Of a stretch of 64,000 bases of DNA, positions 55,601 to 62,635 are shown in pieces. The stretch spans positions 1 through 64,000 of the forward strand of contig NZ_JAVDDS010000013.1 of the NCBI RefSeq assembly GCF_030848475.1, given 5' to 3'. The notes under the pieces were generated by a model. The model made no database searches and was not told the DNA's origin. It saw only the letters and a list, made by a program, of their open reading frames with translations. This DNA is from Herbivorax alkaliphila (lineage in GTDB: Bacteria > Bacillota > Clostridia > Acetivibrionales > Acetivibrionaceae). A program made the translations under genes and the position numbers. Every line of letters begins with the position of its first letter. Position 1 is the first letter of the stretch.

Positions 55601-57411
55601 ATTTCATCAGAACTTATGATTTTTCCTTCCTTAAAGTAAATTCCTCTTTTACTCATAGAATAAAACTCTTTATTTTCCATGCATTTTTCAAAATAACTCC
55701 ATTTATCTTTTAATTCTTCTAAGAAATCAAAGACAATAGCCAATCTATACTTATCTTTAGCACAATTTGAAGAGTTGTTTATTAATACAGTCTCTTCTAT
55801 AGACTTATTTCCCTGTTTTATTATATCTATAAATTTAAAATAGCAATCCTTTATACTTTCAACTGTATTGCCTGAAAACAATACCACTTCTGATAATTTT
55901 CTAGGTTCATTTTGATGTATTGAACTAGTATTATCATCACTTTTTACTTGAAAAGCATATGACTTTTTCACAAATTCTGGTCTAAATTCTTCCATACAAA
56001 TATGAAAATCAGCTCCCCCAAACCCATAGGCACTGACATTTGCCCGTCTTGGATGCCAGCTCTTTTGCTCCCACTTTTTTGACTCATTAAGTATGTAAAA
56101 TGGAGAATCTTCAATTCTAAGCTTAGGGTTTACCTCCTGAACATTTGCAGTTGGAGGAAGAATTTTATTGTAAAGAGCCATACAACCCTTTATCATTCCT
56201 GGAGCTCCTGAAGCATACCTTAAATGTCCAATGTTTGATTTAACAGAACCTATACCACAATAATTTTTTCTTTCTGCACCTAAATTTAAAAAGGCCTCTT
56301 TGAGTGCCTCCACTTCAACTTGATCTCCCACAGGTGTTCCAGTTCCATGAGCTTCAACAAGCTCAATGGTATCCACAGGATATCCTGCCATTTTACAAGA
56401 ATTCTCTACCACTCTTATTTGCCCGCCTTTATTTGGAGCAGCAACCCCTTTACCTTTTCCATCACTTCCTTGACCAAATCCTGATATTACACCAAAAATC
56501 TCATCCTTATCCCGTAGTGCATCTTCCAACCGTTTTAAAATCAACACTCCTCCGCCAAGTCCAATTACAAAACCATTTGCCCTTTTGTCAAATGGAAATG
56601 AACCATCTGGAGATAAGGCATTTATTGCAGAAAAGGCTGACATAGGAATTTCACTCATTGTTACATCAATGCCGCCCACAAATGCAACATCAAAATCCCT
56701 TCTTAATAGACCTGTTACCCCGCAAACAGAAGCTGCAAGCCCTGATGCACACGCTGCATCAACTGTATAGGCTGGTCCTAAAAAATCAAATACATTGGAT
56801 ATTCTTCCTGCATTAATGCTTTGAAGCATTCCAGGTGCACTATCTTCTGTTACTGGAAGTATGCCTTCAAGGGACTTTTCTGATATACAATCAATTAATT
56901 CTTCCATTTCTTCAGATGTAAAAGTGGATTTTAATTTAGAATTATTCATTAAATGATTTTTAACTCTATAATAGTATGTTCTTCTTGTAACATTGTCATA
57001 CCGGGTCCCAGGTGCTCCTGTACCAAAAATTACTGCCGCTCTTTCTTTGGGAATGCTAGATTTCATACATTGCAATGCCTGATCCACACAGTATATTGCC
57101 GTGTGTTGATTTGGATCCATTTGTTCAGCTACAGTAGGAGGTATTCTATATTTATTACTTAAAAAATTAAGCTTATCGGTATCAATTAAAGCCCCAATTT
57201 TTGTATACGACATATCCTGCTTATTAACCTGTCCATACATTTCAGGTCTGTAAAAAACTTTACTGTTAAAAATGTGATTTGGCACATCTTTAATGGATAC
57301 CTTTTTATTTAAAATGTTTTCCCAAAAAACATCTTTATTTGATGCATCCGGAAACAATCCTCCCATACCAACAATTGCAACTCTTTCTTCAGAATAATAA
57401 TACTTGTTCAT
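49651..57411 (-). CDS. Iterative type I polyketide/lipid megasynthase, KS-AT-KS-ACP-ACP-KR-DH
   Basis: A 2586-residue single-chain synthase. KS1 (about 9-475) has the complete triad C221 (VDAACASG), H355 (EAHGTGTP) and H396 (SNIGHL). AT (about 605-905) has S699 in GHSLGE and H804. KS2 (about 965-1480) has C1222 (RAACSSTAS) and H1410 (TGHTMGAS), but the HGTGT box is replaced by H1370-ETCSPKKGG. Two near-identical ACPs (about 1558-1635 and 1662-1737) carry LGIDTVKQ, with Thr (T1594, T1695) where phosphopantetheine Ser is expected. KR (about 2000-2240) has LISGGGNGIT and the S/Y/N set S2181, Y2194, N2198. A C-terminal hotdog DH (about 2310-2585) has H2324 and D2507. No enoyl reductase or thioesterase is present. 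The layout is nearest to PUFA, heterocyst-glycolipid and enediyne-type synthases. The product is unknown but should be an unsaturated or hydroxylated chain. Confidence 0.88.
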   Translation of the reverse strand: MNKYYYSEERVAIVGMGGLFPDASNKDVFWENILNKKVSIKDVPNHIFNSKVFYRPEMYGQVNKQDMSYTKIGALIDTDKLNFLSNKYRIPPTVAEQMDPNQHTAIYCVDQALQCMKSSIPKERAAVIFGTGAPGTRYDNVTRRTYYYRVKNHLMNNSKLKSTFTSEEMEELIDCISEKSLEGILPVTEDSAPGMLQSINAGRISNVFDFLGPAYTVDAACASGLAASVCGVTGLLRRDFDVAFVGGIDVTMSEIPMSAFSAINALSPDGSFPFDKRANGFVIGLGGGVLILKRLEDALRDKDEIFGVISGFGQGSDGKGKGVAAPNKGGQIRVVENSCKMAGYPVDTIELVEAHGTGTPVGDQVEVEALKEAFLNLGAERKNYCGIGSVKSNIGHLRYASGAPGMIKGCMALYNKILPPTANVQEVNPKLRIEDSPFYILNESKKWEQKSWHPRRANVSAYGFGGADFHICMEEFRPEFVKKSYAFQVKSDDNTSSIHQNEPRKLSEVVLFSGNTVESIKDCYFKFIDIIKQGNKSIEETVLINNSSNCAKDKYRLAIVFDFLEELKDKWSYFEKCMENKEFYSMSKRGIYFKEGKIISSDEMAWMFPGQASQYPNMLKQLYENYTCVESLYTQADALWRGKYDYDITSFIFREDEEVLEEVLKDTKNTHPTMFLSNIGMYKLLIESGIRADYMIGHSLGEITALFASGMLNLREALNLVGERGFSFDAIPEKDRGILMGVKEDRSKLESIIENEGFNVSISNINSPEQTVIGGQAEEIEKASKYLKGMNIYNKVLNVSHGFHTALMNEAAESFYNKIKDFDFYSPKEKVMSCHLNKFYPDRRGELKDIPDILKEQIISKVNFKDAILSLYDKGVRVFIESGPSTVLTNLVKNILRDKDVIVLSSNKRGESDVKTYKKLLGQLFTLGVDVTHVPSRENLKSNCCNDSIKVDNEIKTIKKTSVLKENIVYSGVSVGLPGTFKKAFSNDNFNHIFEGRNFIEKLTDDEMESLLDLNITRLVKNEQKVVFKKLSLINEVIQIAGKFGEFDMLNDYQIDEKTLSQMTLDVCAGVAAGYEALKDAKIPLMREKIFTSSGSSLEGRLVLPKEMQRDTGIIYACGFPAFEPFICEVSKYIASKFGSKTRRDLIDFYQEVISKIKDDGTRKILSDWFNFHYSKLLNNSGEEDIYEFNHEFLIQISSLANNRLAQFIGAMGPNFHIRAACSSTASAVTVAEDLIRGGHAKRMIVVGADNASSKKLLPWIGGSFLSMGAASDSDDVFESSVPFDNRRNGMIIGAGAVGLVMEKEEDVGKRGMNGICRILGTHMFNAAGHQVKIESKKYCDELDRFISKMEKEHGFNRIENAKETVYFSHETCSPKKGGCAEAEKMVLEKVFKEKYGEIKIVNTKAMTGHTMGASLEEAVAAKALLKQEIPPVANFKNVDPSLEGLNISSGGRHNFKYALRMVIGYGGQGNFHLLEKISSEDARIFDSGIYDNWLREVSGFKNARLKNQGRILVAEGDANEEISKNSSQKTDFDESVKKDDKLNRESEKEQPSKVKSESSYLSDVLGIISEVTKYPTEMLEKDMEMEADLGIDTVKQATIFSLIGEKYGMSDEENINMSSYKTIGDVIDFVKDMQKDSGLHMEEKVKEKKTEIKQEAKSKHGAEEEVLKIVSEVTKYPVEMLEKDMEMEADLGIDTVKQATIFSMIAKDFKMDEDEDLNISEYKTIGDVIDFVKNKSDVSEVKGRDIDSNKNIESVKEEKDYEIERDLSLQVPVFVEENLGSKDFDLKEKRIWVIGDEEEVVGEISNYFKEQSKLVEEFTFDRYKGSKELEDGILKFMKDSVDVIVDCSHIGKSFDIDNISTDKEEVLNFLNGEARFLFYKKLGEKVSQPEIRIVCAVSMDGCHGYLKGGCENLDPFFGALSGFYKGLRKEWSNSKVKIIDVGAVEREGGFQEIASKLKTEIECSSFDYEIGYKDNKRMVLRIDYLDKVELQKVNYPENIHFLISGGGNGITSEIIRKLSKKYRGKFTIIGRTKLEDNIESLSLLSDEQLEDKKIEIKEQLQKEHSKVTPVMVKDKLEKIKKAISVYKLVNEIKSDGNEAVYISCDVRNHEQLEKNIKKSIKKNGSVHILIHGAGIERSKLLKDKRVEEFKDVFSVKVKGFLNLYRLLEKKELKAIIGFSSISGRFGNEAQLDYCAANSFINGFISSFKSKYQNIHGLSIAWSGWKDLGIAWRNEYLKENFEEIGLNLIEPERGALEFVNLLEGKTSSNEVIVSKGLEFIMPEKIAYENPPKTLFIDWISKRNGLIEKAFKVFSVKKDPIINQHRLGETPLMPAVAFMEMFAQYHSLVFGRKDQYCFKNLILYKPCKLFYERPQEIILDAKRGEEKEGFKGEIYTYLDSKYGISKLINLNSMEISSSISDYSDLLNIRGIENEPMEEGFTRANLENYHEKNPNSIVLGPLFIDEEIENNKCMRNSKGAMFSMTLPEEEINNEKYNLEELLINPAFMDSIFQVCGVHTAYNNDRVFLPWKVEEVGVVQVPREYCGYKVYSRLKEEGDEYKKYDVIMLNQYDEVCYYAKNVVMRQISL

Positions 57412-57486
57412 TTTAACCCCTCCCCAAAATAATTGAAAAGTGCCTGATACTTCTCTAAAAGAAAATTCCTAATTTTAAAAAACACA

Positions 57487-58452
57487 TTAATTAACTTCTA
57501 AGAAAAAATCATAAATATCTCTAGAAAGTTTTGGTACTCTTAAAATGTTCAGATGACCTGCATGATAAATATTAATATTTTCAATATCTGTTTTTTGAAC
57601 AAAGCTTTTATATTTTTTTTCTTCAATAAGCTGATCATAAATTGAATATGCAAGTGCAACAGGTCTAAAATCCACATCAGGAGATATATTATTTAATACG
57701 TCTACTTCTTCAAATACAACTTCTGTTGATTTCTCATCCCATCCATGCTTTCTAAGATCGTTTCTGATTGACCCTAACATAGGATTATCCCATATAAGTC
57801 TTGATAACCCGGCAACAGGATTTATTAAGAAAACACTATTTGCTTTATTTTTAATAGTATAATATTTTAAAGAAACACATCCCCCCATGCTAAACCCAAC
57901 AAGCATTAAGGGTTTTTTATCAGTATAATTAACAAACTGCACAGAAGCTTCAATGTCATAAACAGATTGAATAAAAGCCTTTTTTGTTCTATACACATCT
58001 GCACTTAAAAAATATTCCCCACTAAAAAGACTATTTTTTGGCTTTCTTTTATGATGATAGGGTAATGTCATCATAAATACATTAAACTTCAATTTATTTA
58101 GCATTTTAATTAAAAATGTATAATTTAATAAATGCTCATCATAAAGTCCATGAACAAATAAAATGTTTCCTACACTATCTTCACAAGGACTATTATATAA
58201 ATAAATTGTGTTATTTTCTTTATATGGCAATGTCTTGTAAATTGAAGGTATTTTAATAAGATCAAAACCATTAGTACTTTTTGAATATTTTAATTTGGAA
58301 CTATCAACCTTTTTACTATTTATACTAAGTAAAGATAGTTCATCATAAATAAAATGTGAATTTTTTGGTGAATGACTTACTCTAAGAAGTTTTTCACTTT
58401 TAATTTTTTCAATAGCAATATTGTCAACAAATTTTGAACTGGATTCATTCAT
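57487..58452 (-). CDS. Alpha/beta hydrolase, likely chain-release enzyme
   Basis: The fold is shown by ILFVHGLYDEHLLNYTFL, the nucleophile elbow VGFSMGGCVS, an Asp in SIYDQLIEE and the catalytic His in HAGHLNILRV. About 110 residues precede the fold without a recognised motif. The ATG at 58452 is behind GGGGAGGAG; an ATG six codons upstream is less likely. It lies 75 bases before the megasynthase. Because the synthase lacks a thioesterase, hydrolysis or transesterification of the finished chain is a natural role (inference). Confidence 0.78.
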   Translation of the reverse strand: MNESSSKFVDNIAIEKIKSEKLLRVSHSPKNSHFIYDELSLLSINSKKVDSSKLKYSKSTNGFDLIKIPSIYKTLPYKENNTIYLYNSPCEDSVGNILFVHGLYDEHLLNYTFLIKMLNKLKFNVFMMTLPYHHKRKPKNSLFSGEYFLSADVYRTKKAFIQSVYDIEASVQFVNYTDKKPLMLVGFSMGGCVSLKYYTIKNKANSVFLINPVAGLSRLIWDNPMLGSIRNDLRKHGWDEKSTEVVFEEVDVLNNISPDVDFRPVALAYSIYDQLIEEKKYKSFVQKTDIENINIYHAGHLNILRVPKLSRDIYDFFLEVN

Positions 58453-58575
58453 ATAAGCTCTCCTCCCCACGTAAAATAAAGCTTATCTTACTTTCCTTAA
58501 ACAATTTCCCACTTAAAGGTTAAAAATATAAGTTATAACCTCAAATGTGAGCAAACTCAAGTTTTGAAAATTTTA

Positions 58576-60075
58576 CTACATTGTTTTTTGGCTTTTCAAT
58601 GCTTTTTTATCTATTTTACCTACATTATTTCTTGGAAGCTTATCAATAAATTCTATTTTTTTAGGCAATTTAAAGTTTGCAATTTTTCCTGAAAGATATT
58701 TTATTAAATCTCTTTCATTAACCACTGCTCCCTCTTCTAAGACAACACAAGCCTTTACAACTTCTCCATAAAGACTGTCACTAACACCAAAAGCTGCTGA
58801 ATCAACAACATCTGGATAAGAGTTTAATGCTGCCTCTATTTCTATAGGAGAAATTTTTAAACCTGCAACATTGATAAACTCAGTTTTTCTCCCACATACA
58901 ACATATGAGCCATTGCTCCTTTTATAGCCAAAATCTCCTGTATAAAGCCATCCATCTTTCATTCTTTCTGATGTCTCTTGGGGACGATTTAAATATCCAA
59001 GCATCAAGCCTTTTCCCCTAACTCTTAACTCACCTATAATTCCCTCTTCCATTACCTCTCCATTTTCATTAACTGCCTCTATCTCTAAAATTCCCTCAGG
59101 CGGAAAACCTACATTGCCAGAAGGCTCAGGAAGCTTTGAAATCCTTGTTGCTATAAGAGTACACGCCTCTGATAAACCATATCCTTCGTCTAAATATATT
59201 CCTACCTTGTCAAACCACAATTTAGCTGTATCATAACTTAAAGGAGCAGCTGCACAAAATGCCGCCTTAAGCTTTCTAAGATCTTTAATATTAGATTCAT
59301 ATCTTAATAGCTGTTTATAGTGTGTAGGAACACCATAAATATGTGTTATATTTTCTTTTGATATTGTATCTGCAACTTTTAATGGATGAAAAGACCTTAA
59401 AAAAACAACTGCAGCTTTATGTGCCAGAGCAGGAATAAGCAAAGATATTGAACCAAATGCATGTGAAAAGGGCACAAAGCAAAGTAGCTTGTCTTCATTT
59501 TTATATCTATACATTGACATATTACTCTTTTCAAGAAATACATTATAGCATCCTGTAGAAAGCATAACCGCTTTAGGAGTTGAGGTTGAACCTGATGTGT
59601 ATAAAAGCATTGCCAGTTCATCTTTATCAAATTCATACATATTTATTTTTTTGCAAATGCTCTTATCAGTATTTTTATAAACCTGCCTTATCTCTTCTTC
59701 TTCAAATATTTCAACATCGCCTTTATAAACATCTTCTACACTTTTCTTTTTAAGGTGCGTAACTATACAGGAAGAACCAGAGTCCTCTATATAATAAGGC
59801 AGTTCATCTGCTTTATATAGAGGGTCTATAAGACATATAACACACCCTATGTACTGAGCAGCCAATAAAACAATAGCAGTTTCAGCCCCATTATATAAGT
59901 GGGTGGATATAACCATTCCAGGCTCATATCCCTTTGACTTTAAAAAATCTGCAACTTTTAAAACTGCATTTTGAAGTTCCTTAAATGAAAATCTTTCCCC
60001 TTTTTCTACATCAACAATTGCCTCATTGTCAAGATATTTCCCGTCAGTATCAAATAAAAAATCACAATAATTCAT
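58576..60075 (-). CDS. AMP-forming acyl-CoA/acyl-ACP ligase
   Basis: An ANL-superfamily enzyme of 499 residues. Core motifs are LLYTSGSTSTPKAVML (A3), PFSHAFGS, DEGYGLSE (A5), LYTGDFGY (A7), GRKTEFINVAGLKISP (A8) and the C-terminal catalytic Lys in NNVGKIDKKAL. It would activate a carboxylic acid and load it on CoA or on the free ACP encoded two genes upstream, supplying a starter unit. It is 32 bases downstream of the Cys-containing KAS III gene. The acyl specificity cannot be read. Confidence 0.88.
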   Translation of the reverse strand: MNYCDFLFDTDGKYLDNEAIVDVEKGERFSFKELQNAVLKVADFLKSKGYEPGMVISTHLYNGAETAIVLLAAQYIGCVICLIDPLYKADELPYYIEDSGSSCIVTHLKKKSVEDVYKGDVEIFEEEEIRQVYKNTDKSICKKINMYEFDKDELAMLLYTSGSTSTPKAVMLSTGCYNVFLEKSNMSMYRYKNEDKLLCFVPFSHAFGSISLLIPALAHKAAVVFLRSFHPLKVADTISKENITHIYGVPTHYKQLLRYESNIKDLRKLKAAFCAAAPLSYDTAKLWFDKVGIYLDEGYGLSEACTLIATRISKLPEPSGNVGFPPEGILEIEAVNENGEVMEEGIIGELRVRGKGLMLGYLNRPQETSERMKDGWLYTGDFGYKRSNGSYVVCGRKTEFINVAGLKISPIEIEAALNSYPDVVDSAAFGVSDSLYGEVVKACVVLEEGAVVNERDLIKYLSGKIANFKLPKKIEFIDKLPRNNVGKIDKKALKSQKTM

Positions 60076-60107
60076 GCTAATCCCCCCCTAAAAATATAGT
60101 ATTTTAT

Positions 60108-61148
60108 TTAAAACCTGAAAATCATTCCTCCGCTGCTTGCTCCAGCACCATGTGCCAACATCATTACAACATCCCCTCTTTGTATCCTTTTTGAGCTTAT
60201 TAACTCATTAAGTATTAAAGGACTCATGGCTGCCACAGTATTTCCATACTTACTAAACAAACTCAAACTCTTTTCAAAGGGAATTCCCAAAGCCTTTAAT
60301 TGAGCTTCCCATATTTTAGTTGATTGATCTGAAGTTATAAAATGATCCACCTCATCTAGAGTCATTTTAGATTCAGACAAAAGTTTATCAACTATTATTT
60401 TTGTATATTCTATTGCCGAATCTAAAATTATTTTTCCATCATTAATTTTCATAGTTAGAATATCATAATTGGTATCTTCATAATCTTTTGTAAGTAAGGT
60501 AGTTCCACAAGGAATCAAAGCATTATCGTACAACAAATGATTTGTCAAAAGATAAGAAGACAAGAAATGTTTAACCTCAGAACGCCCTAAAAGCATTGCA
60601 GCAATACCATCTCCAAACAAAAACACTGTTTTAGAGTTTGGTTCTTTACATTGCTGTATTCTCTTAGATGTTATCCCACCTCCTATAACAAGGACATAGT
60701 CATCTCCCGATGCAATATATCTTAATGCCATATCCATAACATGCATAAAACCACTGCATGCACAGGTTACATCAAATCCAGGTATTCCTTTTTTGACACC
60801 AAGTCTTTTTAACGCTGCTATAGCCGAAGCTGGAGCATTTTGTGCCCCAAGAAGCCTTGTATATATGATTCTGTCTACTGATTCAATATCAACATTTGCT
60901 CTTTCCAAGCACTGGGCAATTGCCTGAGCCATTAAACCTTCAAGACTTTCATCTTCACTGACCCATCTTCTTTCCTTTATGCCAATGGAAAACTGAACAG
61001 CTCTATCAGTAGCCACATAATCATATTTGTCTATAATATCCTGATTAGTCATGACTTTTTTAGGAATACCAACACCAATAGACATTACTTTTGCATACCT
61101 ATTGATATGTAAAGGTTTAATATCTGGAAATGAAATATCTTTTTTCAT
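60108..61148 (-). CDS. KAS III-like condensing enzyme, Cys present, His missing
   Basis: A 346-residue FabH-like thiolase-fold protein. The nucleophile region GFDVTCACSGFMHVMD gives C131, and FLFGDGIAAMLLGR and YGNTVAAMSP (Asn) are normal. The segment that should read PHQAN with the catalytic His is TSDQST, so both the His and the first Asn are lost. KAS III relatives without the His catalyse acyl transfer or work with a partner. It shares the operon with a second, Cys-less homologue of equal length and the two may form a heterodimer. The start follows AAGGGGGG. Confidence 0.85.
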   Translation of the reverse strand: MKKDISFPDIKPLHINRYAKVMSIGVGIPKKVMTNQDIIDKYDYVATDRAVQFSIGIKERRWVSEDESLEGLMAQAIAQCLERANVDIESVDRIIYTRLLGAQNAPASAIAALKRLGVKKGIPGFDVTCACSGFMHVMDMALRYIASGDDYVLVIGGGITSKRIQQCKEPNSKTVFLFGDGIAAMLLGRSEVKHFLSSYLLTNHLLYDNALIPCGTTLLTKDYEDTNYDILTMKINDGKIILDSAIEYTKIIVDKLLSESKMTLDEVDHFITSDQSTKIWEAQLKALGIPFEKSLSLFSKYGNTVAAMSPLILNELISSKRIQRGDVVMMLAHGAGASSGGMIFRF

Positions 61149-61255
61149 TGTGCCCCCCCTTATATTAAATATTATTTTTTTAATTTCTTTGTATCATTGC
61201 CTAGAGTTTTTCTATATTTACTGCCATCATACTTTAAGGGCTCAAAACACCATTG

Positions 61256-61498
61256 TTAATTCATTCCATTTTCTTGCAAAAAATCAACAATATTTTTCAC
61301 TACAAATAATTCTGGTTTTGCATCAATCATTGGAACTGAAAAAGTCTCTGAAAACTTAAAACCTAATTCTACCAATGCTATTGAATCGGCACAGAGATCT
61401 TCTACCAAATCTGTTTCTAAATTTACCTCATTTTCTTCAACACGTAGATAATCAACTATCAATTCTTTTGCTTTTTGATAAATGTCATTATACTCCAT
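61256..61498 (-). CDS. Free-standing acyl carrier protein
   Basis: An 80-residue ACP with a normal phosphopantetheine site: EDLCADSIALVELGFKFSE, the Ser following Asp. The start ATG at 61498 lies behind GGAGGAGATG; an ATG at 61519 overlaps the stop of the preceding gene and has no site. It sits between the two KAS III-like genes, so it is probably the carrier on which the starter is loaded and passed to them. Confidence 0.9.
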   Translation of the reverse strand: MEYNDIYQKAKELIVDYLRVEENEVNLETDLVEDLCADSIALVELGFKFSETFSVPMIDAKPELFVVKNIVDFLQENGMN

Positions 61499-61518
61499 AC
61501 TACATCTCCTCCCAAACA

Positions 61519-62568
61519 TTAGAATTTGTAGATAATTCCACCACCACTTATTCCTTCTCCGTGAGAAATCATCATTACATTCATTCCTTCAACAATTTTG
61601 CCGGATTTGATTCCTTTATCTATTAACAATGGAAGCATAGCAGACATGGTATTTCCACAATCATTTAGCAATGAAATACTTTTATCTTGACTAACTCCCA
61701 ATGTTTCCAAAGTAAGTTCCCATATTTTTTTATTGTTTTCCGTAACCAACACTAAATCAATATCATTCATCTTAAGTCCACTTTCTTGGAGTAAATTGTC
61801 AGCTACTTGGGCAGTAGCCTCTCTGTAGAAATCCTCAGCTTTTTTCCAGTTATCCATTTTATATGTATCATATATGTATGTTGACTTTTCCAAAGGCACC
61901 GTTTCATCAGTTCCATCTATTGCGTTTAAAGGGCTTACAGAAGTCGCCAAGTCGTAATACTCATAATTTGAGTAAAAGTAACTGGCCAAAATATGTTGTT
62001 TTTCTGATACTCCAAACAACAGCGAAGCAGATGCATCTCCAAATAAAAATGCTACTCTTGGATCTTTTTTGTTTATAAGCTTTGTGTGAATACCTCCTGA
62101 AGATAAAAGAATATATTCGTCCCCTGTACTTATATATCTTGAAATCAAATCTACCGAATGCAAAAATGAAGATATTCCACCATCTACATCAAAAGAATGC
62201 ATAGCAACATTGCTTTCAAGCTTTCCTTGCAGCCTGCTTGCAGTCATTGGCAAAAGATTGTCACCATAGTATTTGTTTACTATGATTCTTGAAAGATTGT
62301 CTGGACAAAATGAGTACATATCAAGACATTTCTTTGCAGACTTTAAAAGCACGTCACTGTCATCATAGGACTCGTCTGCAACATGTCTTGTTTTTACTCC
62401 AACCGTCTTTTCAATTATATTGCTTTTAAACGAAAGAGAATTATTTTTTATTATTTCTTCATTTGTCAAAGTGTTTTTAGGAAAAAATGAAGCCGAATGT
62501 AATATCTTACAAAACCTACTTATATTTTTTCTTTTGTTTTTTGGAAAATAAACTTTTAAGTTACTCAT
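61519..62568 (-). CDS. KAS III-like protein lacking the catalytic Cys and His
   Basis: A 349-residue FabH-like protein with the fold markers VAFLFGDASASLLFG, DCGNTMSAML and a C-terminal SHGEGISGGG. The nucleophile position reads FDVDGGISSFLHS, so Ile132 replaces Cys. The PHQAN His position reads VTENNKK. It cannot be a normal condensing enzyme. By analogy with PqsB/PqsC and with chain-length factors it may be a structural partner of the Cys-containing paralogue encoded two genes downstream. It is the first gene of the operon and its ATG follows GGTGGGG. Confidence 0.85.
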   Translation of the reverse strand: MSNLKVYFPKNKRKNISRFCKILHSASFFPKNTLTNEEIIKNNSLSFKSNIIEKTVGVKTRHVADESYDDSDVLLKSAKKCLDMYSFCPDNLSRIIVNKYYGDNLLPMTASRLQGKLESNVAMHSFDVDGGISSFLHSVDLISRYISTGDEYILLSSGGIHTKLINKKDPRVAFLFGDASASLLFGVSEKQHILASYFYSNYEYYDLATSVSPLNAIDGTDETVPLEKSTYIYDTYKMDNWKKAEDFYREATAQVADNLLQESGLKMNDIDLVLVTENNKKIWELTLETLGVSQDKSISLLNDCGNTMSAMLPLLIDKGIKSGKIVEGMNVMMISHGEGISGGGIIYKF

Positions 62569-62635
62569 AACATCCCCACCATTTTATAAATATAATTTTT
62601 TATCTTAATCTATTTTTTTATAAAGTTAAAAACAA

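Noticed and set aside
54537-57162. Plus-strand reading frames inside the megasynthase and other large genes
   Set aside because: They have no ribosome-binding sites, low-complexity composition and lie fully antisense to well-supported coding sequence.
49651-57411. Annotating the megasynthase as a PUFA synthase PfaA
   Set aside because: PfaA has a single KS and tandem ACPs with Ser, and needs PfaB/C/D. Here there are two KS, Thr-type ACPs, an internal DH and no ER protein.
57487-62568. A straightforward OleABCD olefin pathway
   Set aside because: The hydrolase has a Ser elbow (GFSMGG) rather than the Asp nucleophile of OleB, there is no separate OleD reductase, and a free ACP is present. Kept only as an analogy.
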